Below, piece by piece: positions 1-6,553 of a stretch of 7,342 nt of DNA; position 1 is the stretch's first letter, and the number at the start of each line of letters is the position of its first letter. Source of the stretch: JBCCFX01 sp039029515 (GTDB taxonomy: Bacteria > Planctomycetota > Phycisphaerae > Phycisphaerales > SM1A02); assembly GCA_039029515.1 (NCBI GenBank), contig JBCCFX010000195.1:1-7342 (forward strand). Direction: 5' to 3'. Made by a program: the position numbers and the translations under genes. The notes beneath the pieces were generated by a model. That model saw nothing but the letters and a program-made list of their open reading frames with translations, had not been told where the DNA came from and did no database searches.

Positions 1-470
1 AACGCATCTATTCGTTCCGCGATGATTTCGGCCAATGGGATCCGAAGAACCAGCGCCCGGAACTGTGGAACAACTACAACGGTCGGATTCGCCCGGGTGA
101 ACACATTCGCGTGTTCCCGTTGAGCAACTGGACCGAGATGGACATCTGGCAGTACATCGCGATTGAGAAGATCGATGTGCCCGCGATCTACTTCTCGCAC
201 CAGCGCGAGGTCTTCAAGCGCGATGGCATGATCATGCCGATGTCCGAGCACATTGAATTGCGTGACTCCGATACCGTCGAAGAACGCACCGTTCGATTCC
301 GGACCGTCGGCGATATGACCTGCACCGCAGGCGTGGAATCAGTGGCCCACACGATGGAAGACATCATTGCCGAGGTCGCGGCGGCCCGCGCCAGTGAACG
401 CGGTGCGCGCGTGGACGATACCGTGTCCGAAGCCGCGATGGAAGATCGCAAGAAGGAAGGCTACTTCTGA
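1..470 (+). CDS. cysD: Sulfate adenylyltransferase subunit 2 (CysD), 3' part
   Basis: C-terminal 155 residues of the small, catalytic subunit of ATP sulfurylase. With the GTPase CysN it forms adenosine 5'-phosphosulfate (APS) and pyrophosphate from sulfate and ATP in the cytoplasm. The reading frame is open from base 3 at the left edge, so the gene begins upstream. It shows CysD hallmarks in order: FGQWDPKNQRPELWN near the left edge, RVFPLSNWTEMDIWQYI, YFSHQREVFKRDGM, then FRTVGDMTCTAGVES and the conserved terminus KKEGYF just before TGA. From memory the E. coli protein is about 300 residues, so roughly half is present. The ATP-binding PP-loop in the N-terminal half lies outside the window and cannot be inspected. 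Its TGA overlaps the cysN ATG by one base (TGATG), which indicates translational coupling. Nothing looks broken in the visible part. Confidence 0.96.
   Translation, partial: RIYSFRDDFGQWDPKNQRPELWNNYNGRIRPGEHIRVFPLSNWTEMDIWQYIAIEKIDVPAIYFSHQREVFKRDGMIMPMSEHIELRDSDTVEERTVRFRTVGDMTCTAGVESVAHTMEDIIAEVAAARASERGARVDDTVSEAAMEDRKKEGYF
455..460 (+). promoter_or_regulatory. cysN ribosome binding site inside cysD
   Basis: The purine run AAGGAAGG, within 453-460, ends nine bases before the cysN ATG at 470. It is written in the codons for the conserved KKEG of the CysD C-terminus, so the end of cysD serves both as protein motif and as Shine-Dalgarno sequence. Together with the TGATG overlap this fixes the cysN start. 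Confidence 0.6.
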
Positions 471-1804
471 TGTCGAGCGGTACGACCTCCACCGAGCACC
501 ATCCCGATGCTGACCCGCGCACGCCGTTCGACCAGGATGCGTACCTGCAGATGGATCTGCTGCGCCTGCTGACCTGCGGTTCGGTCGACGATGGCAAGTC
601 AACGCTCATCGGCCGACTGTTGTACGACTCCAAGTCGATTTTCGAGGATCAGCTCGACGCCGTGGAACGCTCGAGCAAAGGTCGCGGCGACGAACGCATG
701 GATCTCGCACTGGTCACTGACGGCCTGCGCGCTGAACGTGAGCAAGGCATCACAATTGATGTTGCCTATCGATACTTCGCAACGCCGAAACGCAAGTTCA
801 TCATCGCTGACACGCCGGGTCACGTGCAGTACACCCGAAACATGGTGACCGGCGCGAGCACGGCCAACCTCGCGATCATCCTGATCGATGCCCGCGCCGG
901 CGTGATTGAACAGACGCGCCGCCACGCATTCATCGCGTCACTGCTCCGTATTCCGCACATGGTCGTCTGCATCAACAAGATGGATCTCGTCGACTGGAGC
1001 GAAGAAACCTACGAATCGATCCGCAAAGACTTCGAGGACTTCGCGTCGAGACTTGAGATCAACGATGTTACGTTCATCCCGATCTCAGCGCTTCAGGGCG
1101 ACAACGTCGTCAACCGTTCGGAACACATGCCATGGTTCCAGGGCACGGCGTTGCTGCATCATCTCGAAAACGTGCACATCGGCTCCGACCGAAACATGAT
1201 CAACGCCCGCTTCCCGGTGCAGCGCGTCGTTCGGCCGCAAAGTGCCGAGTTCCCCGACTATCGCGGCTACGCTGGACCGGTCGCATCAGGCATCTTCCGG
1301 CCCGGTGATGAGATCATCGCGCTGCCCAGCGGATTCACCAGCACCGTGGCCGCCATCGACGCCCATCCGAACAGCGTAGATGAATGCTTCCCGCCGATGT
1401 CCGTGACCATCCGTCTCGCCGATGACATTGATATCAGCCGTGGCGACATGCTCTGTCGACCAAACAATCGCCCGACCGTCGGCCAGGACATCGAAGCGAT
1501 GATTGTCTGGATGGCCGAACAACCGATGAGCGTCCGGCAGAAATACGCGATCAAGCACACGACGCGCACCGCGCGCTGTCTCGTTTCGGATCTCAAGTAT
1601 CGACTCAACGTGTCGACGCTTCATCGCGAAGCCGATGCGACGTCACTGTCGCTGAACGAGATCGGTCGCGTTTCGATTCGATGCACGATCCCGCTGATGT
1701 ACGATGCGTATCGTGATTGTCGCGCGACCGGGAGTTTCATCCTGATCGATGAAGCGACCCACAACACCGTCGGCGCCGGCATGATCATCGGCCCGGCCAG
1801 CTGA
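470..1804 (+). CDS. cysN: Sulfate adenylyltransferase subunit 1 (CysN), GTPase
   Basis: A 444-residue translation-factor-type GTPase. In this family GTP hydrolysis drives the otherwise unfavourable APS synthesis by CysD. All G motifs are intact: P-loop GSVDDGKST (37-45), the switch I region EREQGITIDVAYRYF (about 89-103), DTPGH (114-118), NKMD (169-172) and SAL (206-208). The EF-Tu-like beta-barrel domains follow, from about residue 235 to the end, with typical stretches such as YRGYAGPVASG and the terminal GAGMIIGP. The protein stops there, so there is no fused APS kinase (CysC) domain as in the longer CysNC/NodQ proteins. Any PAPS formation would need a separate cysC, and none is in this window. 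The start is set by the one-base overlap with cysD and by the upstream GGAAGG. The first 27 or so residues are a hydrophilic extension ahead of the core. The gene ends 27 nt before a convergent gene. Confidence 0.97.
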   Translation: MSSGTTSTEHHPDADPRTPFDQDAYLQMDLLRLLTCGSVDDGKSTLIGRLLYDSKSIFEDQLDAVERSSKGRGDERMDLALVTDGLRAEREQGITIDVAYRYFATPKRKFIIADTPGHVQYTRNMVTGASTANLAIILIDARAGVIEQTRRHAFIASLLRIPHMVVCINKMDLVDWSEETYESIRKDFEDFASRLEINDVTFIPISALQGDNVVNRSEHMPWFQGTALLHHLENVHIGSDRNMINARFPVQRVVRPQSAEFPDYRGYAGPVASGIFRPGDEIIALPSGFTSTVAAIDAHPNSVDECFPPMSVTIRLADDIDISRGDMLCRPNNRPTVGQDIEAMIVWMAEQPMSVRQKYAIKHTTRTARCLVSDLKYRLNVSTLHREADATSLSLNEIGRVSIRCTIPLMYDAYRDCRATGSFILIDEATHNTVGAGMIIGPAS

Positions 1805-1831
1805 TTCATATCGCAACGCTTGACACGTAAA

Positions 1832-3202
1832 TCAGGCGGGCGAGCCGGCGTAGTCGTCGAGGTACTCGTCGTCCCACACTTCGTCGTCGTCCCATGCCTC
1901 GTGTTCATCGAGGTCATCCGCGTGCGGTGTGAAGTAGACTTCCCCCGCTTCCTGACGCTGTAACTGATACAGCATCGCAGCCGACATGCTTCCTGCAAGC
2001 ACGATCATCACCAGCGGTGATGATACGCGGCTGATCATGTAGCCTTCGAATACAGCGCCCGCGAAGTACATCACGTTGATCGCGATGATGAGGTCAACGA
2101 GCGAGTGCAACTGCGGATAGGGTCGTGTACGCCAGAAGAGGCGAAGCGAGCACCACACGGAATACACTGCGAAGGTGGCGACGAGCGCGAGCATACCGAC
2201 GCCATATGACGCTGCGGCGTAGAGGAAGCTGTTTTCGCTCTTCTCGGTGCTCTCGATCCCGTTCCCGAAGATCGGGCTGGCGAAGAACTGCTCGATGAGG
2301 ATCTGCCACGCCGCGCTTCTCGTGTTCTCCGTCGACAGGAATCGCGACAGTGGCAACGGGATTCCCAGTGCATCGGCAATGCGCAAGGCCACGAATAGCG
2401 CGAAGCCTGCGATCGGAATCGCAATCGCCGTTCGACCGAAGCGGCGAACCGAAATGCAGCCCAGACCGAGGACGAGCATGGCCATGCCGGTGCGCGACCC
2501 CGTGGCGAGCAGACCGATGATCGCGAGCGCGCCGAGTCCCCACCAGATCGGTCGAAGGCGACGTGAGCGATCGTTGATGAGCAACCAGACGACAGGCACG
2601 ATGGTGAGTGCGAGAAACGTGGCGACCAGCTGCGGATTCGCTCCGACGCCGATGAAGCGATCGGAATCGTTCATGATGCGCGAGCGGTCGCGCGCAATCT
2701 GGACCGCGACGCAGAACACGAACCCGGCGAGGCCGAACGCCACGAGTCGGATCACGCGATACCAGTCATCAATTTCTTCGAGCGAGAGCGCGCAGACGAG
2801 TGCCAACGCGAAGATCGCAATCGCCGCCAAGGCCATCGTCTGCATCCCGTCGATGAAGCCGACGTGATAACAGTACATCAGGCCGATGTATAACCCGTTG
2901 ACGACGAGGAACACCGCCTGACCTGACACCTTGGCGGGGCGCAGCGACGTGAGGTGTGCGGCCATCCCGAGCGCAAGGGTCGATCCGACTGCAAGGAACA
3001 GATACGACCGCTGTTCCTGAAGTGGAAGCAGCCATGATCCGTAGATGTTGCCGAGCCAGTTGAACGCAACACCGATGGAGGACAGGAACACCATCAAGGC
3101 GACGGCGTACAGGCCGCTCCTTGGGTTCACCGCCATCATGACGACCCAGATCGCGGCAATGATCACGCCGAACGCGATGAATGCAATCTGGGTGGTATCC
3201 AT
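1832..3202 (-). CDS. Wzy_C-like O-antigen ligase/polymerase membrane protein
   Basis: A 456-residue protein with roughly 12 hydrophobic segments spread over residues 6-412. It resembles the O-antigen ligase/polymerase superfamily (WaaL, Wzy, PglL; Wzy_C domain), which joins undecaprenyl-linked glycans on the periplasmic face of the inner membrane. Supporting features are GSRTG (235-239) at the start of a membrane segment, and a large loop at about 280-325 with the pattern R295...W299, then FGNGIES and SENSFLYAAASYGVG (322-336). This layout is typical of the family's catalytic periplasmic loop. The sequence cannot separate ligase from polymerase. The C-terminus is odd: after the last membrane segment comes a hydrophilic tail with 14 Asp/Glu among residues 429-450. 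The start ATG at 3202 has only a weak GGGAG 11 nt upstream. The gene begins 20 nt after the lipoprotein stop, so the two are probably one transcript. It faces cysN convergently. Confidence 0.82.
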   Translation of the reverse strand: MDTTQIAFIAFGVIIAAIWVVMMAVNPRSGLYAVALMVFLSSIGVAFNWLGNIYGSWLLPLQEQRSYLFLAVGSTLALGMAAHLTSLRPAKVSGQAVFLVVNGLYIGLMYCYHVGFIDGMQTMALAAIAIFALALVCALSLEEIDDWYRVIRLVAFGLAGFVFCVAVQIARDRSRIMNDSDRFIGVGANPQLVATFLALTIVPVVWLLINDRSRRLRPIWWGLGALAIIGLLATGSRTGMAMLVLGLGCISVRRFGRTAIAIPIAGFALFVALRIADALGIPLPLSRFLSTENTRSAAWQILIEQFFASPIFGNGIESTEKSENSFLYAAASYGVGMLALVATFAVYSVWCSLRLFWRTRPYPQLHSLVDLIIAINVMYFAGAVFEGYMISRVSSPLVMIVLAGSMSAAMLYQLQRQEAGEVYFTPHADDLDEHEAWDDDEVWDDEYLDDYAGSPA

Positions 3203-3222
3203 GGGTCGGACAGCTCCCGCGG

Positions 3223-4578
3223 TCAGTGGCCAGGATCAACGGAGGGCGGCAATTCGCCGAGAACGATGCCGGCGAAGGCATCCCAATACCTTCGATCGGA
3301 TCGGGACGAGTCGTTACTCCAGACCAAAAACTCCTGAACGCCAAGGTTCCCAAGGGCGTGGACGAGGAGGTACGTGGCTTGCACGGACTGCAGGACGTCA
3401 CGGCCCTGTGGTTTTCGTCGCGTCCCGGTCAATTCGATCCAGGGCGTGATCCGAGCGGGATCGATCCCGCCATAGGACTCGACCATCGCTTGCAAACGTC
3501 GCTCCATCACGACGGTGCTGGCCCCGCTGGAGCGCGTGATGACCTGTCTGCCCTGTCGTTCGACCGTCCGATAGGTCACCGGGGCGAGTTGATCGGCGTA
3601 GCTCTTGTGCACGGTCTTGAGCCACGGATTGAGGGCATCGACGTCATATCGATCATCTTCGCCGTCGAAGCTCGTCGCCGAGCGATAGTTGCTCGACATG
3701 CAACCGATCCACGCATTGCGAATCGGTTCATAGGCAACTTCATTCATCGCCGCATCTGCAAGCTCGATGCAGAGCCCGTGATACCAGACGGCCCATTCCT
3801 GATTGACGGGTCGGTACCACTCCTGACGATGGTCGTACTTCGGACGTCCTGCATCCTCGTAGAGCTCCGACATGGTCTTGTTGTAGCCGGGCAGTTTCTC
3901 GGTGCTCCAGCGCGCATCACGCATCATGGAATGGAACGACTCGATGGCCGCCTTGGCCTGCCAATTCACAACGACGTACCGTTCAGTATCAAACGCAAAG
4001 CGTGATGGATCCGGGATTCGATGGTCGATGCGTTGCCGCGCCTTGTACTGTGCAATGAAGTTATTCATCCACGTGGAGGTTCGGGCGCGCCCGTTCTTCA
4101 TCCACGGCGTGTACCACCAGTATTCGGTGTCCGATCGCCGGAGCCCATCGTTCCAATCGAAGAACAACGGCGAGCGTCCGCGCACGTGGTACGACTTGCC
4201 TTCCGGATCGCCACCACCTTCGCCAAAGCCCTGCAGGCAGATGCAGACCTGACCGGGCCGAAGTCCGCGCTGCACGATCATGTCGCACACTTTGTTCGCC
4301 GCGGCACGCCCATCAATCTCATGGACGTGCGGCCGAACCATCTGGATCACCTGCGGCAGTTCCGCCGCCACGCCAAGGGGCTCATCCCACGTCCAGAATC
4401 GTGCCTGCGCCGGATCGAATGAACCGGTCCGAACAGCGGGGCTGTTGACCTCCGGCATCCCGACCGGCCGCTGCGGATCGGGCACGGAAGTCGTGTAGGC
4501 CGCAGTGCATGCTGAAAGCACGGCGACGACGGCGAGCACGGTCACGTGCAATGGTGTTCGAGTCCTGTGATGATCCAT
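3223..4578 (-). CDS. Probable lipoprotein of unrecognised family, possibly glycoside-hydrolase-like
   Basis: A 451-residue predicted exported lipoprotein. Residues 1-24 form a lipoprotein signal: a short basic start, a hydrophobic core (HVTVLAVVAV) and the lipobox LSAC, with C24 as the lipidation site. A proline-rich linker follows to about residue 50. The mature part is rich in Trp, Tyr and acidic residues. Segments such as EIDG (87-90), VCICLQGFGEG (111-121), FAFDTERYVVV (194-204), ITPWIEL (377-383) and EFLVWSND (416-423) resemble successive barrel strands with acidic or aromatic residues at their ends, as in TIM-barrel glycoside hydrolases. This fold guess rests on strand pattern alone; no family was recognised, and D197/E199 are only candidate active-site residues. 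The start ATG at 4578 is secure: GGGAGGAG (complement of 4586-4593) sits 7 nt upstream. It is the first gene of a minus-strand unit with the Wzy-like gene, suggesting a role in surface-glycan handling. Confidence 0.8.
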   Translation of the reverse strand: MDHHRTRTPLHVTVLAVVAVLSACTAAYTTSVPDPQRPVGMPEVNSPAVRTGSFDPAQARFWTWDEPLGVAAELPQVIQMVRPHVHEIDGRAAANKVCDMIVQRGLRPGQVCICLQGFGEGGGDPEGKSYHVRGRSPLFFDWNDGLRRSDTEYWWYTPWMKNGRARTSTWMNNFIAQYKARQRIDHRIPDPSRFAFDTERYVVVNWQAKAAIESFHSMMRDARWSTEKLPGYNKTMSELYEDAGRPKYDHRQEWYRPVNQEWAVWYHGLCIELADAAMNEVAYEPIRNAWIGCMSSNYRSATSFDGEDDRYDVDALNPWLKTVHKSYADQLAPVTYRTVERQGRQVITRSSGASTVVMERRLQAMVESYGGIDPARITPWIELTGTRRKPQGRDVLQSVQATYLLVHALGNLGVQEFLVWSNDSSRSDRRYWDAFAGIVLGELPPSVDPGH

Positions 4579-4629
4579 CCTTCAACTCCTCCCGAAACCC
4601 CACGAATCAACTGTGCATTCAGACGACGA

Positions 4630-4635
4630 AGTATA
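4630..4635 (-). promoter_or_regulatory. Candidate -10 box for the lipoprotein/Wzy-like unit
   Basis: On the minus strand this reads TATACT, one base off the sigma-70 consensus. It lies about 51 nt upstream of the lipoprotein ATG, giving a plausible leader of some 45 nt. No good -35 is visible at 16-18 nt spacing. The would-be spacer contains the quasi-palindrome GTTTCGCGTGAAAAC (4642-4656), which might bind an activator or repressor. This is a motif-only call. Confidence 0.3.
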
Positions 4636-4712
4636 TGACCGTTTCGCGTGAAAACCCGGGCGACATACGGCGACTGGTCTGACTGAAGTGGTTGTACGAG
4701 CATGAGGCACGA

Positions 4713-4730
4713 TCGGTTGGCGGGAACCGA
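4713..4730. repeat. Perfect 6-bp inverted repeat in the divergent intergenic region
   Basis: TCGGTT, six bases, then AACCGA: a perfect dyad with a GGCGGG spacer. It lies between the divergent starts, about 55 nt upstream of the plus-strand -10 candidate and about 80 nt from the minus-strand one. It could be an operator half-site pair for a dimeric regulator, or a small hairpin if transcribed. No regulator family is recognised. Confidence 0.35.
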
Positions 4731-4784
4731 ACAGAATCGCAGGACATGCACCCCGACGGGACCCGGACGAATCGTGAATCTCGC

Positions 4785-4790
4785 TATGGT
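4785..4790 (+). promoter_or_regulatory. Candidate -10 box for the flippase gene
   Basis: TATGGT lies 30 nt before the ATG at 4815. The spacing resembles that of the stronger TATGAT box before the mrp gene, which is 34 nt from its ATG. No -35 of note is visible. If real, transcription would start near 4797, which rules out upstream start codons at 4692 (TTG) and 4746 (ATG). Confidence 0.25.
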
Positions 4791-4800
4791 GTTCGTCCTC

Positions 4801-4809
4801 AGGATGGAG
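4801..4809 (+). promoter_or_regulatory. Ribosome binding site deciding the flippase start
   Basis: AGGATGGAG, with GGAG at 4806-4809, stands five bases before the ATG at 4815. The other in-frame starts, TTG 4692 and ATG 4746, lack a comparable site. Confidence 0.55.
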
Positions 4810-4814
4810 CCGGC

Positions 4815-6443
4815 ATGGCATCGGAAGCACGTCGAGGACTACTCCGCATCGGCGCCAACTACACCCGACTGGTGCTGTGGCTATCGCTGGGCCTTGTCCT
4901 CACCCCCTTCATGCTCTGGTGGGTCGGCACAGAAGCGTTCGGCCTGATCGCACTGGTTGGGGCGTCGACCGGCTTCGCACGCATCTTCGAGCAGATGACG
5001 ACGCAGGGGATGGTGCGCGAGATCGCCGCCGCCTATCACGACGACGACAACGAGCGATTCATCGAAGCGTACAACTCGTCCTTTGCCATCTCGCTGACCG
5101 TCGCGTGCCTCGCACTGCTCGTGTTTGGCGTCGTCCTGCTGATTCTGCCGCTGCTCAAGATTCCCGAGACCTGGTTGAACGCAGCACGGTGGTTTGTCGC
5201 CGCCCAGTCATTTTTCACGTTCTGCCAGGTCGCGGCATCGCCGACATATTGCATGTTCACCGTGCGCGAACAATTCTGGCACTACGCGGTAGTCGCCGTG
5301 CTCGAGCGCGGTTCGCAGATCAGCTCTGCGTTGCTGCTCGCGCTGGTGTTTTCCATTCGTGACGTTGAGAACGCGATTCGCCTGCACGGCTTCGTCTGGT
5401 CCGGCCTCGCCTTGCTCGTGCTGATCGGTGCGGTGTCGTTCATCATCCTCGGCGACAACCGACTCCGGCCGCGACCGTGGAAGATGCGGATGACGATCAT
5501 ACGACGCGTGCGATCCACGTTCGGCTGGAATGGTTCCGTTCATGTCGCCATGGCGATGCACGAACGTCTCGCCCAGCTCATCATGAATCAGGGCTTCAAC
5601 CTGATCGGCAACGCGGTGTTTGAACTTGCCATGCGCCTGACCGGCTATGTGCGCATGGTGACCACCGGCGTGACGTTCGGTCTGGACGCCTCATCGGCTC
5701 GCGTAGCGGAAAATACGCCCGAACAGCTTCGTTCATTCGTTCACCATTACACCCGTATTCACGGTGTCATTGCGATTCCCGCCGTGTTCGGCGTGGTCAT
5801 GCTTGCCGATCCGCTTCTCAAACTATGGCTTGCACGATTCACCGAGGATGCGGACACGATCATTCCCCTCGCCGTGGCGCTCACACGCGTGCTGTCGATC
5901 GCGCTTGTCGCTCGCGCCATCTCTGATGGCTGGATCACCATGCTGTACGGCGCGGGCTTTGTCCGAACATATGCTCCGGTCATCCTTGCCGGCGGTGTCG
6001 TCAGCCCGATCGTCTCGACGATTCTGACGATGCTCGCCTACAACGCATGGCAGGATGGACGCATTTCGCTGACCGTCGCGATCTGCGCACCTGCGGTCGG
6101 CTACACGACCGTCTTCACACTCGTGCACTTCTTTATCGTGCCAATTATCGGCGCGCGATGCCTGCGCATTCGTCGGCGCGACCTCTACCTGCCACTCGTT
6201 CGGCCGGCGTTGACGACGGCGCTATGCGCACCGATCGTCATCATCCCTGCGCTGCGATTCGAATCCTGGTCCGTTGTGTACCTTGGCGCAACCGTGATTG
6301 GTTTCGCACTGGTGTACTTCGGTATGACGTGGATCGTCGTGCTGAGTCCGAATGAGCGACGCGCGTTCGCCCACGCCATACGGCGACGCATTTCTGGTGC
6401 GTCAAACACTGACGACCACCAGGATGACACCACGGATCCATAA
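4815..6443 (+). CDS. Wzx-type polysaccharide flippase (MATE/MOP superfamily)
   Basis: A 542-residue polytopic inner-membrane protein with about 12-13 hydrophobic segments from residue 17 to 510. It matches the polysaccharide-transport (Wzx/RfbX) branch of the MOP superfamily, which flips undecaprenyl-linked oligosaccharide across the inner membrane. Family-like features are the N-terminal LLRIGANYTRLVLWLSLGLV, the central repeat-start region at about 258-298 (FNLIGNAVFELAMRLTGY, then FGLDASSARV), and DPLLKLWLARF (332-342), the usual P-L-L-x-x-W motif. It ends in a basic patch (RRRIS) and an acidic hydrophilic tail (TDDHQDDTTDP). The frame stays open upstream to a TTG at 4692, but those 41 codons encode a hydrophilic, family-unlike stretch. 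The ATG at 4815 has GGAG five bases ahead and begins right before the conserved N-terminus, so I chose it. It is divergent from the lipoprotein/Wzy-like unit, and together they look like part of a surface-glycan locus. Confidence 0.85.
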   Translation: MASEARRGLLRIGANYTRLVLWLSLGLVLTPFMLWWVGTEAFGLIALVGASTGFARIFEQMTTQGMVREIAAAYHDDDNERFIEAYNSSFAISLTVACLALLVFGVVLLILPLLKIPETWLNAARWFVAAQSFFTFCQVAASPTYCMFTVREQFWHYAVVAVLERGSQISSALLLALVFSIRDVENAIRLHGFVWSGLALLVLIGAVSFIILGDNRLRPRPWKMRMTIIRRVRSTFGWNGSVHVAMAMHERLAQLIMNQGFNLIGNAVFELAMRLTGYVRMVTTGVTFGLDASSARVAENTPEQLRSFVHHYTRIHGVIAIPAVFGVVMLADPLLKLWLARFTEDADTIIPLAVALTRVLSIALVARAISDGWITMLYGAGFVRTYAPVILAGGVVSPIVSTILTMLAYNAWQDGRISLTVAICAPAVGYTTVFTLVHFFIVPIIGARCLRIRRRDLYLPLVRPALTTALCAPIVIIPALRFESWSVVYLGATVIGFALVYFGMTWIVVLSPNERRAFAHAIRRRISGASNTDDHQDDTTDP

Positions 6444-6457
6444 TCGCCGATGCACCG

Positions 6458-6486
6458 TTGACACCGAGCAGTGCGCAACGAATAAC
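6458..6486 (+). promoter_or_regulatory. Candidate promoter inside the flippase-mrp gap
   Basis: A perfect -35 TTGACA (6458-6463) is followed after exactly 17 nt by AATAAC (6481-6486), which matches the -10 consensus at four of six positions. Start of transcription would be near 6493, just at the descending arm of the first predicted hairpin. Because a second, better promoter for mrp lies downstream, this one would drive a separate short transcript or an alternative long leader. Confidence 0.35.
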
Positions 6487-6503
6487 CGGACCGATGCTTG
6501 GCA

Positions 6504-6550
6504 AGGAGGAGAATCCGCCACGGCATCCGCCCGGTCATTCAGGAGGAGAA
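6504..6550 (+). repeat. Two direct copies of AGGAGGAGAA
   Basis: Copies are at 6504-6513 and 6541-6550. Both contain AGGAGG, a full match to the anti-Shine-Dalgarno complement. Only the second is followed by a start codon at a useful distance (ATG at 6554). The first is in a predicted hairpin loop with no ATG, GTG or TTG 5-12 nt downstream. Confidence 0.7.
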
Positions 6551-6553
6551 GGA

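Noticed and set aside
1801..1835. Bidirectional terminator between cysN and the Wzy-like gene
   Set aside because: CTGATT (1801-1806) and AATCAG (1830-1835) can pair, but the stem is only six AT-containing pairs with a 23-nt loop and no T-tract, and both arms consist largely of the two stop-codon regions.
2247..2867. 206-codon plus-strand frame inside the Wzy-like gene
   Set aside because: Antisense shadow of a hydrophobic membrane-protein gene; its translation is low-complexity Ser/Arg/Ala/Thr.
3181..4005. 274-codon plus-strand open frame opposite the lipoprotein gene
   Set aside because: It is antisense to a gene with a lipobox, a strong ribosome binding site and coherent protein composition. 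Its own translation has no domain-like features or ribosome binding site, and such long shadow frames are common in GC-rich coding DNA.
4692..4814. 41-codon N-terminal extension of the flippase from TTG 4692
   Set aside because: It is hydrophilic and unlike flippase N-termini, has no good ribosome binding site, and would lie upstream of the -10 candidate at 4785. ATG 4815 has GGAG at the right spacing.
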